64,000 nucleotides of DNA from contig CANMLX010000011.1 in assembly GCA_947498845.1 (NCBI GenBank), forward strand, positions 1 through 64,000. The letters are read 5' to 3'. Numbering within the stretch: position 1 is the first letter of the stretch; every line of letters starts with the position of its first letter. This document shows, one piece after another, positions 8,554 through 17,329 of this stretch. Position numbers and translations under genes: made by a program. Source of the DNA: an uncultured Flavobacteriaceae bacterium (GTDB lineage: Bacteria > Bacteroidota > Bacteroidia > Flavobacteriales > Flavobacteriaceae). The notes beneath the pieces are model-generated. The model searched no databases, had not been told where the DNA came from, and saw nothing but the letters and a program-made list of their open reading frames with translations.

Positions 8554-8970
8554 ATGAATTTATACTACCAAATAGAGCTAACAGCAAGAAAAATTAGGCA
8601 TTATGGACAAAGTATCCTTAATGACCATAATTTAAATTTAACTATTGAACAATGGTTAGTATTAAAAACAGTTTTGGAAAATGAAGGTATTAGCCAAATA
8701 AAAATTGGAGAAATACTTATAAAAGATAAACCTACTATATCCAGAATGGTTAAACATCTAGTAAACTCTGGTTATATAGAAAAAAGAAATGATAATGTAG
8801 ATTTAAGGCAATTTTCCATTTACCTCACCAAAAAAGGGAAACAACTCTTAGATAAACTATTACCAGTAATAGAAACCATTAGGTTACAAGGTTTAAATAA
8901 CCTAACCGAAAAGGAGAAAAACAATTTAAATGACACGTTATTAAAAATTCAAAATAATTTAATTCTATAA
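8554..8970 (+). CDS. MarR-family transcriptional regulator
   Basis: A 138-residue winged-helix DNA-binding protein, counted from the ATG at 8554. A longer reading from the TTG at 8539 is unlikely because that codon is part of the -7 promoter element. The fold follows MarR: an N-terminal dimer helix, then the HTH region (EGISQIKIGEILIKDKPTIS, recognition helix KPTISRMVKHLVNSGYI), the wing with KRNDNVDLRQFSIYLTKKG, and C-terminal dimerisation helices. A perfect 18-bp palindrome lies 6 bases after its stop, in front of the secreted NTF2-like gene, and is its most likely operator. The ligand is unknown. Confidence 0.88.
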   Translation: MNLYYQIELTARKIRHYGQSILNDHNLNLTIEQWLVLKTVLENEGISQIKIGEILIKDKPTISRMVKHLVNSGYIEKRNDNVDLRQFSIYLTKKGKQLLDKLLPVIETIRLQGLNNLTEKEKNNLNDTLLKIQNNLIL

Positions 8971-8975
8971 TTTTT

Positions 8976-8993
8976 TAGACAACTAGTTGTCTA
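8976..8993. promoter_or_regulatory. perfect 18-bp palindrome, candidate MarR operator
   Basis: TAGACAACTAGTTGTCTA is identical to its own reverse complement. Its TTG (8987-8989) is spaced 18 bases from TAATCTTT (9008-9015), a weak -7 element, so a bound dimer would cover the -33 region of the gene at 9030. Confidence 0.6.
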
Positions 8994-9029
8994 GCTAATT
9001 AATTTACTAATCTTTAAATAATTCTAACA

Positions 9030-9461
9030 ATGAAAAAGTCAATTTTTATTCTCATCGTACTAACTTTGATATGCTTCAATGCATTTTCTCAAAATTCAAC
9101 AGAAGTAAAAGCACTTAAGGCTGCCTTATCAAATTATATCGAAGCTGGCGATAAAAACAACATTAAAATATTAGAACCCGTATTACATGAACAATTTAGA
9201 GTATCCCTATACGATTCCAAAAAAGATAAGGTTAGCATTTTAGACCGCAAAACTTACATATCTTTTATCGATACTAAAAAGTTTGGAGGCTATCCAAGAA
9301 CACCAGAATTTCATGATACTATTTTTATTGGAGAAAATATGTGTACACTAAAAGTTATTTTAAAAAGCCCTGGAAAACCAACTTTAAAGAATTTTTACTC
9401 TATGGTAAAGCTTAATGGTAAGTGGTTAGTTTTACAAGATTATGTAACATTAGTAAAATAG
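9030..9461 (+). CDS. secreted small protein, probably NTF2-like/DUF4440 fold
   Basis: A 143-residue protein with a clear signal peptide (MKKSIFILIVLTLICFNAFSQ). The mature part begins with a helix (EVKALKAALSNYIEAGDKNN), followed by a HEQFRV strand and curved-sheet strands, and ends in MVKLNGKWLVLQDYVTL. This pattern is typical of lumazine-binding/NTF2-like proteins of the SnoaL/DUF4440 type. Such folds bind small hydrophobic ligands or act as simple hydrolases; no catalytic pair is certain. The neighbouring MarR-type regulator and the palindrome in the promoter suggest it is induced by a small molecule. Confidence 0.75.
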   Translation: MKKSIFILIVLTLICFNAFSQNSTEVKALKAALSNYIEAGDKNNIKILEPVLHEQFRVSLYDSKKDKVSILDRKTYISFIDTKKFGGYPRTPEFHDTIFIGENMCTLKVILKSPGKPTLKNFYSMVKLNGKWLVLQDYVTLVK

Positions 9462-9486
9462 AGCAAAAATAGGCATTACTATGAAA

Positions 9487-9602
9487 GTCTAAAAAGTGAT
9501 TAGTAATGTTTTATTCAGAGCATAGTGATGAATCTTAAATTTACGATTTAAATAAAATTTTTATGATTTAATGAGATGCTTCATTTCATTCAGAATGACA
9601 CA
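9487..9602. repeat. dispersed repeat, copy 1
   Basis: About 115 bases beginning GTCTAAAAAGTGATTAGTAATG and ending CATTCAGAATGACA. It is closely similar along its whole length to 22828-22941, with shared blocks such as GATGAATCTTAAATTTAC and GATTTAATGAGATGCTTC. Confidence 0.8.
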
Positions 9603-9639
9603 TTTTAGACATTCTCATTTAAATTAAATAATAATAAAT

Positions 9640-9752
9640 CCAGCTACCTTTTGATTACTTCCAGTAAAGTTTCTCATTACATAAAAAACACGAATGTATC
9701 AAAGGCGGCTGGCTTGCTATTAAACTCGCTTTATGCAATAGAAGGTTGTCAT
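9640..9752 (+). pseudogene. decayed yidD copy
   Basis: CCAGCTACC (9640-9648) matches the PAT codons of yidD, CTCATTACA (9672-9680) matches its SHY region, AAAGGCGGCTGGCTTGCTAT (9701-9720) reads KGGWLAI as in YidD, and GTTGTCAT (9745-9752) matches its SCH region. The blocks appear in the same order as in the intact gene at 8257 but are broken by deletions and stops. The rest of 9753-9932 holds no recognisable gene, only AT-rich sequence. Confidence 0.65.
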
Positions 9753-9932
9753 GAAGCTTGTAGATACAAGAAATACTTACTTTTTCTAGATTTTAGTCCC
9801 GCATGTGCAGGAGTGAAATTAAAAAACGCAGCGAAGCTGCAGGTTTGCAGTAGTTACAAGATGTAATAAATTTTCTATTGCATAAAGGAGGTTAAACATA
9901 TCTCACCTATAGAAGTGAGTCTAATAAATATT

Positions 9933-10937
9933 TTAATATGATTTCCAATCCTTCTTTAAATATGCAAGAGCTTCCTCTAAAGCTTGCTTGGAAGGTTTTG
10001 GATTAAAATCTAATTCTGCTTTGGATTTACTAATATCATAATCTTGTTTTAAACCATAAAACATATCCAAGTAATGCCTTTGAAGTAAAGGCTCTTTACC
10101 TGTAATTTTACTGCTAATTTCCATTAGAATGGCAATAAGATATAGTAATGACTTAGGAATTTTTCTTGGTATTTTTAATTTTAGTTCAGGATATAGCTCT
10201 GCAGCTATTTTAACACTATCCTGTATAGACAAATGTTGTTTATTAGCCAATATATAACGCTCTCCATTCCTCCCCTTTTGCATGGCGTTAAATGCGCCTA
10301 TAGCAACATCTTTTACATCAATCCAGTTCAACGTAATATTTGTATCAACAGGGATTTCTCCTTTTAAAATTTGCCATACTAATCGATTAGAATAGCTTAG
10401 TTTATGTGCCATACTACCTATCATAGCAGAGGGAAGTATTAAAACAGTTCTTATACCATATTTTTCACCTAATTCTAAAGCTAATTCATCCGAATCATTT
10501 TTAGAATTGTAGTACCAATTTCTTCTATCACTATTATAACCATTATCTTCTCTAGCTGGAAGTTTAGTAAAATCCAAAGCTGCTACAGAACTTACGTAAA
10601 CAATATTTTTAACTCCTGCAATATGAGCAGCTTCAAATAAATTTTGAGTTCCTATAACATTATTATGGTAAATCTCTTCTTTTGGGTTTTTAGCCCACAT
10701 TTTAAAAGCAGCTCCTACTGCATATAGATGGGTTACCCCTGTTAAAACCTCGATTAGTAATTGCTTATCTAACAAATCTGCTTTTACCAGTTCACAATCG
10801 AGCCCTTTAAAAGGTTCTTTATTTTCTATATCCCTAACAGATGCTTTAGCTGTAATTCCTTTTGAAAGTAGTAGTCTTAATAGATTATTACCTAAGTGAC
10901 CATTGGCGCCTGTAACTAATGAAATTTCTTTGTCCAT
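9933..10937 (-). CDS. NAD(P)-dependent epimerase/dehydratase, dihydroflavonol-reductase-like
   Basis: A 334-residue extended short-chain dehydrogenase. The N-terminal Rossmann motif is TGANGHLGNNLLRLLL (about 8-23). The strand-4 region reads NIVYVSSVAAL, and the catalytic YxxxK fits YYNSK near residue 142, in NWYYNSKNDSDELALE. A conserved DVKDVA-like stretch (NWIDVKDVAIGA) follows. These are features of the group that includes dihydroflavonol-4-reductase and sterol-dehydrogenase-like enzymes. The substrate cannot be told. The upstream Crp/Fnr-type gene ends 58 bases before it on the same strand, so the two form a likely two-gene unit. Confidence 0.88.
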   Translation of the reverse strand: MDKEISLVTGANGHLGNNLLRLLLSKGITAKASVRDIENKEPFKGLDCELVKADLLDKQLLIEVLTGVTHLYAVGAAFKMWAKNPKEEIYHNNVIGTQNLFEAAHIAGVKNIVYVSSVAALDFTKLPAREDNGYNSDRRNWYYNSKNDSDELALELGEKYGIRTVLILPSAMIGSMAHKLSYSNRLVWQILKGEIPVDTNITLNWIDVKDVAIGAFNAMQKGRNGERYILANKQHLSIQDSVKIAAELYPELKLKIPRKIPKSLLYLIAILMEISSKITGKEPLLQRHYLDMFYGLKQDYDISKSKAELDFNPKPSKQALEEALAYLKKDWKSY

Positions 10938-10995
10938 GTGTTTATTTTAACGCGACAAATATTCACAAGAATTAAAATATAAAAAATAACAAATG

Positions 10996-11565
10996 TTAGA
11001 TAGTTACCTGACTTCGAATTCTACTTAATGATTGTGGTTCCATACCTAAATAAGAAGCTATAGTCTCCACAGAGACATTTAAAGCTAAGTTTGGAGTTTT
11101 TTTAATAAATTTAAGATAGCGTTCCTTTGCTGTTAACGTTTGAAAATCAAGTACGCGTTCTTGCTTACAATGGAGACTTTCATTTGTTATCAACTCTATT
11201 AAGTAAGACCACTTTTTATCAGATTCCTTTAAAACATTTAAATCTACTTTAGAAACTTTATACATGCTGCAATCTGTTATCGTCTCAAAACAGCTATTTG
11301 AAGGAATATCGAAGAAAAAACTATCTGTTGATGTTAAAAAGTTATTATCTTCTACAAGATGCTCTACTATAATTTTACCATTATTATTTTTAAATCCCCT
11401 CACAATACCTTCTTCCAGAAAGTATAAAGAATGTGTTGTACTACCTTCTTGAATAAAAATAGATTTTGGTGAAAATTGTAGTGGTGAAAATATTTTTTTC
11501 ACAAAACCAAAATCTTCCTCGTTTATCGAAATTCGATCTTGAATATATGAGAATAGTTTTTCCAT
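10996..11565 (-). CDS. Crp/Fnr-family transcriptional regulator
   Basis: 189 residues. Residues about 20-120 form the cyclic-nucleotide-binding-like beta-barrel (SIFIQEGSTTHSLYFLEEGIVRGF, VEHLVEDNNFLTSTDSFFF). A long dimer helix follows (ERVLDFQTLTAKERYLKFIKK), and a C-terminal HTH (SVETIASYLGMEPQSLSRIR) ends almost immediately after the recognition helix, shorter than E. coli CRP. No Cys cluster for an iron-sulfur centre is present. The cAMP contact residues are not convincing, so the ligand is unknown. This type is common in Bacteroidota next to the gene it controls, here the epimerase. Confidence 0.9.
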   Translation of the reverse strand: MEKLFSYIQDRISINEEDFGFVKKIFSPLQFSPKSIFIQEGSTTHSLYFLEEGIVRGFKNNNGKIIVEHLVEDNNFLTSTDSFFFDIPSNSCFETITDCSMYKVSKVDLNVLKESDKKWSYLIELITNESLHCKQERVLDFQTLTAKERYLKFIKKTPNLALNVSVETIASYLGMEPQSLSRIRSQVTI

Positions 11566-11706
11566 GATTTTACTTTACAACTATAAAAACGATTAAAACA
11601 GTACGTTCAACAACCTTACCGTAGGCATAAATTTATAATAAAAAATATATTTTAAACCAAAATAGTAGTAACTACTTTTATCCTAAAAAATTAATTTAAT
11701 AATACA

Positions 11707-11714
11707 TATATTTG
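11707..11714 (+). promoter_or_regulatory. -7 element before the secreted protein gene
   Basis: TATATTTG fits TAnnTTTG, 47 bases before the GTG start at 11762. A TTG at the right distance is lacking. Confidence 0.3.
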
Positions 11715-11761
11715 TGGTTTCCCTAGCTTAAGAATACATAATTTTTTTAACTCAAATCACA

Positions 11762-12508
11762 GTGAATAGTACTATAATTATAAAATTACTGTACTTTATG
11801 GTTATATCTTTTTTGTTATGTTTTCAGTCTAAAGCTCAAAATGCCGATTTTGTTTTTAGTTTGGAATTTAACTCGTTGGTAGCTAAGAAAGAAGGTAAAT
11901 CTCCTTATGCTTTTGAAATATTATCTCAAAAGCATTCTACCATCATAAAAAAGCCCGCTTCTAAAAGTATTACTCAGTTCTACAAAAGGGCTTTAGTTTT
12001 TTCCAAAAAGGCTAAAAGCGACAGTGCAAAAATTGCCAATCTCAAAAAGGAAGGCAAATACACTCTGGAAATAGCAAAAAAACTTAATGAAAAAGATGTA
12101 AATAACAGGTTAAGGATTGCTAAAAGAGGCCTAAAGAATACTAAAAAATATGAAACCGTACCTAGCAAGGTGATTGTAAAAAAATTTGATGCGTTAAAAA
12201 TAAGGAGAACTATTTTTAAACCTGAAAATGTGATTATAGGTGAGTTTAAACGTTTAGGGTCTTATTATATTGCTAATGGTACTAAGGGATATATTAGAAG
12301 GAGCTTAATTACTACTGCTGATGTGAAAAAAAATAAATTAACAATAGATAATTTTCTTATTGATAGTGTTTTTGAGGTCATTCAAAATATTGAAACAAAG
12401 ACAATCTACATGGTTTATCCAGATTTTTTAGAAAAATACGCCATTAACTCTCATAAAAATTATTCTAATGGACCACATACTGATATTGATAAAGTATTAG
12501 ACCATTAG
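11762..12508 (+). CDS. secreted protein of unknown function
   Basis: A 248-residue protein read from a GTG start. This start gives a normal signal peptide (MNSTIIIKLLYFMVISFLLCFQSKAQ), while the next ATG (11798) would remove its charged n-region. The mature part is rich in Lys and strongly basic in the middle (KRALVFSKKAKSDSAKIANLKK, helical), followed by a segment predicted as strands (VIIGEFKRLGSYYIANGTKGYI). I recognise no domain. It is convergent with leuB, with a shared terminator between them. It could be an envelope protein; nothing shows a catalytic site. Confidence 0.65.
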   Translation: MNSTIIIKLLYFMVISFLLCFQSKAQNADFVFSLEFNSLVAKKEGKSPYAFEILSQKHSTIIKKPASKSITQFYKRALVFSKKAKSDSAKIANLKKEGKYTLEIAKKLNEKDVNNRLRIAKRGLKNTKKYETVPSKVIVKKFDALKIRRTIFKPENVIIGEFKRLGSYYIANGTKGYIRRSLITTADVKKNKLTIDNFLIDSVFEVIQNIETKTIYMVYPDFLEKYAINSHKNYSNGPHTDIDKVLDH

Positions 12509-12561
12509 ACTCTTTAATCTCAAGATATACTAAAAGACATCAAAAGAGTTAGTTTTTAACC

Positions 12562-12600
12562 AAAAAAAACCTATTTAGCAGTTTGCTAAATAGGTTTTAT
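12562..12600. terminator. bidirectional terminator between convergent genes
   Basis: AAAACCTATTTAGCA (12566-12580) pairs with TGCTAAATAGGTTTT (12584-12598), a 15-bp perfect stem with T/A tracts on both sides. It serves the plus gene ending at 12508 and leuB ending at 12620. Confidence 0.9.
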
Positions 12601-12619
12601 ATAAATGTTAATTTTATTT

Positions 12620-13678
12620 CTAGATATTAGCAGCTAACCAATCTCCTACTTCCTTAGTGCCATAAGCTTTACCTCCGGCAGCTAAATCTTCAGTTACAAT
12701 ACCTTCAGCTAAAGCTTTATTAACAACATCTCTTATAGCTTTCCCTTCTTCTGGCAAATTAAATGCTGTTTCAAACATCATCGCTGCCGATAAAATAGTT
12801 GCCATAGGATTTGCAATATTCTTACCTGTCGCTTGAGGGTATGAACCATGAATTGGCTCAAACAATCCAATATCTGCTCCTAATGAAGCCGATGGCATCA
12901 ATCCCATAGAACCTGAAATCACAGAAGCTTCATCTGTTAAAATATCTCCAAATAAATTTTCTGTAATTAATACATCATAGCTATTTGGCCATTGTACCAA
13001 ACGCATAGCAACAGCATCAACAAACTCATAAGACACTTCTACTTCTGGATAGTCTTTTTCCATGGCTTGAACAGTTTCTCTCCATAAACGCGATGTTTCT
13101 AAAACATTAGCTTTATCCACACAACATAATTTTTTTGAACGCGACATCGCTAATTCAAAACCTTTTTTAGCCAAACGTTGCACTTCTTCTCTTGTATAAA
13201 CACAGTTATCATAAGCTGTTTCTCCTTCATCTCTTCTCCCTTTTTCACCAAAATAAATACCTCCTGTTAGCTCTCTTAAAAATACTAAATCTGTACCTTC
13301 AATACGCTCTTGCTTTAAAGGCGACTTATCCAATAACGAAGGAAATGTAAATGTAGGGCGTACATTGGCAAATAGCCCTAATTTTTTACGCATTTTTAAT
13401 AAGCCCTGCTCTGGTCTTACAGGCGCAGAGGGGTCATTATCAAAACGAGGATGACCAATGGCTCCAAATAAAACGGCATCGGATGATGTACATATATCAT
13501 GAGTTTCATCTGGATAAGGTTCTCCTACTGCATCAATTGCAGCTGCACCTGTTAAAGCTGGTTTCCAAGTAATATCATGTCCAAATTTCTTTGCTACTGC
13601 ATCACTTACTTTTACAGCTTGTTCTATAACTTCTGGTCCTATACCGTCTCCAGCTAAAAGGGCTATATTAAATTTCAT
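12620..13678 (-). CDS. leuB: 3-isopropylmalate dehydrogenase
   Basis: Oxidises and decarboxylates 3-isopropylmalate with NAD+, the third step of leucine synthesis. 352 residues. The family motifs are LAGDGIGPEV at the N-terminus, the substrate Arg-rich stretch (RPEQGLLKMRKKLGLFANVRP), the catalytic Tyr region REEVQRLAKKGF with ELTGGIYFG, the metal-site aspartates in VITENLFGDILTDEASV, and GLMPSASLG with EPIHGSYPQATGKNIANP for NAD+ specificity. It is the last gene of leuC-leuD-leuA2-leuB; 37 bases separate it from leuA2. Confidence 0.97.
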   Translation of the reverse strand: MKFNIALLAGDGIGPEVIEQAVKVSDAVAKKFGHDITWKPALTGAAAIDAVGEPYPDETHDICTSSDAVLFGAIGHPRFDNDPSAPVRPEQGLLKMRKKLGLFANVRPTFTFPSLLDKSPLKQERIEGTDLVFLRELTGGIYFGEKGRRDEGETAYDNCVYTREEVQRLAKKGFELAMSRSKKLCCVDKANVLETSRLWRETVQAMEKDYPEVEVSYEFVDAVAMRLVQWPNSYDVLITENLFGDILTDEASVISGSMGLMPSASLGADIGLFEPIHGSYPQATGKNIANPMATILSAAMMFETAFNLPEEGKAIRDVVNKALAEGIVTEDLAAGGKAYGTKEVGDWLAANI

Positions 13679-13715
13679 TGTGTTATTTTTTATTCTTTTT
13701 ATTTAAAATATAAAC

Positions 13716-15236
13716 TTATTCTATAATTATATTCAGCATTTTCTCTGTTGCTTTTATTGCTGATACTGTTTGATCTGAATCTAAACCACGCGTCTTAAAC
13801 TCTTTTTTGCTATTCTTCCAAGTAATGATAGTTTCACAAAGCGCATCAGAATGACTTCCTGGAGGTATTCTTACCGCATAATCTATAAGATTAGGCAATA
13901 CTACCTTTTGCTGTTTAAATACATTCTTTATCGCATTCATAAAAGCATCAAACTGTCCATCCCCTTGAGCATGCTCTTCAAATGTTTTATTTTCTATTGT
14001 AATAGATACTGTTGTAGATGGCTTTAACCCTTTAGAATGGGTTAGTACGTAAGAATTTACTTTCACTTTTTCTTCATATGAATGATCTAAAACATCAGAT
14101 ATTATATAAGGTAAATCTTCTTTGGTTACTACTTGTTTTTTATCACCCAGCTCTATAATACGTTGCGTGACTTTTTTTAAATCTTCATCGTTAAGCTGAA
14201 GTCCTAATTCCTGTAAATTTTTTTGAATATTGGCTTTCCCTGAAGACTTTCCTAAAGCGTACTTTCTAGTTCTACCAAAACGTTCTGGCATTAAATCACT
14301 AAAATAAAGATTCCTTTTATTATCTCCATCTGCATGAATTCCTGCTGTTTGCGTAAATACATTAGCGCCTACAACGGGCTTATTTGCTGGTATAAAAACT
14401 CCAGAAAATGTCTCAACTAATTTACTAACCGAGTATAGTACTTTTTCGTTTACTCCGATTTCAATATCTGGCATAAAGTCGTTAATAACAGCTATTGTAC
14501 TTGCCATTGGTGCATTTCCTGCACGTTCACCCATACCATTTACTGTTAAGTGTAAACCATTAGCGCCTGCTTGTAATGCTTCCATGACATTGGCTACGCC
14601 TAAATCATAATCATTATGCCCATGAAAATCGAAATGCAAATTTGGGTATGCTTCTTTGGTTTCCTTTATAAAATCGAATGTTTCTTTAGGTGTTAAAACG
14701 CCTAAAGTATCTGGAAGCATAATACGCTTTACTGGTTGCTTTGCTAAAAATGCTAAAAACTCAAAAACATAAGCTTTAGAATTTCGCATACCATTACTCC
14801 AATCTTCTAAATAAACATTGGTTTCTATGTTATTTTGCTGCGCCAGAAGAATATTATCCTCAATTTCTTTAAAATGTTGCTCTGGCGTTTTTTTAAGTTG
14901 ATGTGTTAAATGATTTAAAGAGCCTTTTGTTAAAAGGTTTTGAACTTTTGCTCCTGCCTCTAGCATCCATTTAATTGAAACACCCTTATCAACAAAAGTT
15001 AATACTTCTACTGCATTTAAATGGTTGTTTTCTAAAGCCCACTCTGTAATATCTTTTACAGCCTGAAGTTCGCCTTCCGACACCCTTGCAGATGCAATCT
15101 CAATACGATCAACTTTTAACTCTTCTAATAAAAGCTTAGCTATTGTTAACTTCTCTGAAGCAGAAAACGACACGCTAGAGGTTTGTTCACCATCTCGCAG
15201 TGTCGTATCCATTATTTCTATTTTTCTAACCCCCAT
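13716..15236 (-). CDS. 2-isopropylmalate/citramalate synthase-type enzyme (LeuA2)
   Basis: Condenses acetyl-CoA with a 2-oxo acid; in this operon the expected substrate is 2-oxoisovalerate for leucine synthesis. 506 residues. The DRE-TIM barrel begins with MDTTLRDGEQTSSVSFSASEK (R-D-G-E catalytic loop). The metal-binding HGHND is seen in FDFHGHNDYDLGVANV, and the substrate/product region in GANGLHLTVNGMGERAGNAP. The C-terminal LeuA allosteric domain covers about residues 380-506. The barrel (KVDRIEIASARVSEGELQAV) resembles the Leptospira citramalate synthase group more than classical LeuA, so citramalate synthesis from pyruvate is a real alternative. It lies 3 bases after the leuD stop. Confidence 0.85.
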   Translation of the reverse strand: MGVRKIEIMDTTLRDGEQTSSVSFSASEKLTIAKLLLEELKVDRIEIASARVSEGELQAVKDITEWALENNHLNAVEVLTFVDKGVSIKWMLEAGAKVQNLLTKGSLNHLTHQLKKTPEQHFKEIEDNILLAQQNNIETNVYLEDWSNGMRNSKAYVFEFLAFLAKQPVKRIMLPDTLGVLTPKETFDFIKETKEAYPNLHFDFHGHNDYDLGVANVMEALQAGANGLHLTVNGMGERAGNAPMASTIAVINDFMPDIEIGVNEKVLYSVSKLVETFSGVFIPANKPVVGANVFTQTAGIHADGDNKRNLYFSDLMPERFGRTRKYALGKSSGKANIQKNLQELGLQLNDEDLKKVTQRIIELGDKKQVVTKEDLPYIISDVLDHSYEEKVKVNSYVLTHSKGLKPSTTVSITIENKTFEEHAQGDGQFDAFMNAIKNVFKQQKVVLPNLIDYAVRIPPGSHSDALCETIITWKNSKKEFKTRGLDSDQTVSAIKATEKMLNIIIE

Positions 15237-15239
15237 TAT

Positions 15240-15836
15240 TTAAAAAGGGCGAGATTCTGTAAATGTTTCAATCTCACTTTTTATATTTTGCAAATAGTCT
15301 ATATCATCAAAACCATTTAACATATTTTCTTTTTTGTAGCCATTAATATCAAAAGATTCTTTAGAACCCGATGATAATAAGGTGATCGCTTGAGCTTCCA
15401 AATTAATTTCTAATTCAGTATTAGGATCTGCATAAATAGCTTCAAATATTTCTTTTAAAAACTCTGGACTTATTTGCACTGGTAAAACCCCAATATTTAA
15501 ACAGTTGTTTTTAAAGATATCTGCAAAGAAACTTGATACTACACAACGAAAACCATAATCGTAAACTGCCCATGCAGCGTGTTCTCTAGAAGATCCTGAA
15601 CCAAAGTTCATGCCTCCTACTAATATTTTACCTTTGTAAATAGGGTTATTTAAAACAAAGTCTTCTTTTGGTGTATCATCACCATTATACCTCCAATCAC
15701 GGAATAAATTATCGCCAAATCCTTCACGTTTTGTGGCTTTTAAAAAACGTGCTGGTATAATTTGATCTGTATCTACATTCTCTATTGGTAATGGAACTGC
15801 AGTACTTGTTAATGTTGTAAATTTATCGTAAGCCAT
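15240..15836 (-). CDS. leuD: 3-isopropylmalate dehydratase, small subunit
   Basis: With LeuC it isomerises 2- to 3-isopropylmalate in the cytosol. 198 residues, the usual length. The motifs are PLPIENVDTDQIIPARFLK near the N-terminus, FRDWRYN, and the swivelling-domain signature GGMNFGSGSSREHAAWAV (GSSREHA binds the substrate phosphate-side carboxylates). SSFFADIFKNNCLNIGVLPV follows. The next gene leuA2 starts 3 bases beyond its stop, so the two are translationally close. Before its start codon lies a repeat-filled spacer of about 98 bases. Confidence 0.97.
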   Translation of the reverse strand: MAYDKFTTLTSTAVPLPIENVDTDQIIPARFLKATKREGFGDNLFRDWRYNGDDTPKEDFVLNNPIYKGKILVGGMNFGSGSSREHAAWAVYDYGFRCVVSSFFADIFKNNCLNIGVLPVQISPEFLKEIFEAIYADPNTELEINLEAQAITLLSSGSKESFDINGYKKENMLNGFDDIDYLQNIKSEIETFTESRPF

Positions 15837-15841
15837 TATTT

Positions 15842-15930
15842 TTATTTTTAGCTGTTAGCCATTAGCCCTAAGCTATTGGCAAATTTTATGTTCTAGTATT
15901 TAGCTAATAGCCAAAAGCTAATAGCCAAAA
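15842..15930. repeat. short direct/inverted repeats in the leuC-leuD spacer
   Basis: The spacer consists largely of variants of AGCTAATAGCCAAA: two tandem copies at about 15902-15931 and degenerate copies (GCTGTTAGCCATTAGCCC) further left. Confidence 0.7.
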
Positions 15931-15934
15931 GCTT

Positions 15935-17329
15935 TTATAATAATTCTCTTGGATCTGTAACTACACCTGTAACTGCTGCTGCTGCTGCAACTAACGGACT
16001 GGCTAACAATGTTCTTGATCCTGGTCCTTGTCGTCCTTCAAAGTTTCTGTTTGATGTACTTACCGCATACTTTCCTGCAGGTACTTTATCATCGTTCATT
16101 GCTAAACATGCCGAACATCCTGGTTCTCTCAATTCAAATCCTGCTGCTTCTAAAATATCTAAAAGCCCTTCTTCTTTAATTTTAGCTTCCACTATGTGTG
16201 ATCCTGGAACTAACCATGCTGTAACATGTTCTGCTTTTTGTCTGCCTTTAACAATAGATGCAAATGCTCGAAAATCTTCTATACGGCCGTTAGTACAACT
16301 TCCTATAAACACATAGTCGATCTTTTTACCTATCATTTGATCATCTTCGGCATAGCCCATATAAGCAAGCGACTTTTCGTAAGTTGCTTTACCGCCTTCT
16401 ACTTCGTCTGAAGAAGGAATGTTATTAGTAATACCTATTCCCATACCTGGGTTTGTACCATAAGTAATCATTGGCTCGATATTACTTGCATCAAAAGATA
16501 ATTCTTTATCGAAAATAGCATCGTCGTCAGACTTTAATGTTTTCCAATAAGTCATAGCTTTATCCCAATCTGCTCCTTTAGGCGTTTTTGGTCGTCCTTT
16601 TATGTAATCGAATGTTTTTTCATCTGGAGCAACCATACCACCACGAGCTCCCATCTCAATAGATAGGTTACAAACCGTCATACGGCCTTCCATAGTCATA
16701 TTTTCAAAAACATCTCCAGCATACTCAACAAAATATCCTGTAGCTCCAGATGTTGTTAATTGTGAAATTATATATAAACCAACATCCTTAGGTGTAACAC
16801 CTTTGCTTAATGTGCCGTTAACGCTAATACGCATTTTTTTAGGCTTAGGTTGCATAATACATTGAGTGGTTAATACCATCTCAACTTCCGATGTTCCTAT
16901 ACCAAAAGCTATTGCTCCAAAAGCACCATGTGTTGATGTATGTGAATCTCCACATACTATTGTTGCACCTGGTAATGTGATCCCATTTTCTGGTCCTACA
17001 ACGTGAACAATACCATTATTTTCGTGTCCTAATCCCCAGTGACTAATACCATATTTATTGGCATTATCTTCTAATGTTTTTAACTGATTAGCTGATAATG
17101 GGTCTTTCACAGGTAAATGCTGGTTGATTGTTGGTGTGTTATGATCTGCCACCGCAAATGTGCGTTCTGGATATAATACACTTAAACCTCTACTCTCTAA
17201 ACCAACAAAAGCAACAGGACTTGTAACTTCATGAATTAAATGACGATCTATATATAATACATCTGGACCATCTTCAATCTTGCGTACTACATGAGAATCC
17301 CATACTTTGTCAAATAATGCTTTGCTCAT
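15935..17329 (-). CDS. leuC: 3-isopropylmalate dehydratase, large subunit
   Basis: Carries the 4Fe-4S cluster of isopropylmalate isomerase. 464 residues, aconitase family. Motifs seen: [14 protein letters not shown], the HNTP loop in [34 protein letters not shown], and the cluster ligands in [14 protein letters not shown] and [13 protein letters not shown]. The C-terminal [22 protein letters not shown] is diagnostic for LeuC. It is the first gene of the leucine operon. No leucine-rich leader peptide or attenuator is visible upstream; a -7 element TAAATTTG (minus, 17402-17409) may be its promoter. Confidence 0.98.
   Translation of the reverse strand: MSKALFDKVWDSHVVRKIEDGPDVLYIDRHLIHEVTSPVAFVGLESRGLSVLYPERTFAVADHNTPTINQHLPVKDPLSANQLKTLEDNANKYGISHWGLGHENNGIVHVVGPENGITLPGATIVCGDSHTSTHGAFGAIAFGIGTSEVEMVLTTQCIMQPKPKKMRISVNGTLSKGVTPKDVGLYIISQLTTSGATGYFVEYAGDVFENMTMEGRMTVCNLSIEMGARGGMVAPDEKTFDYIKGRPKTPKGADWDKAMTYWKTLKSDDDAIFDKELSFDASNIEPMITYGTNPGMGIGITNNIPSSDEVEGGKATYEKSLAYMGYAEDDQMIGKKIDYVFIGSCTNGRIEDFRAFASIVKGRQKAEHVTAWLVPGSHIVEAKIKEEGLLDILEAAGFELREPGCSACLAMNDDKVPAGKYAVSTSNRNFEGRQGPGSRTLLASPLVAAAAAVTGVVTDPRELL

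Noticed and set aside
9651-9866. 71-codon plus-strand ORF
   Set aside because: It runs through the decayed yidD copy in the wrong frame; the blocks match yidD only at DNA level.
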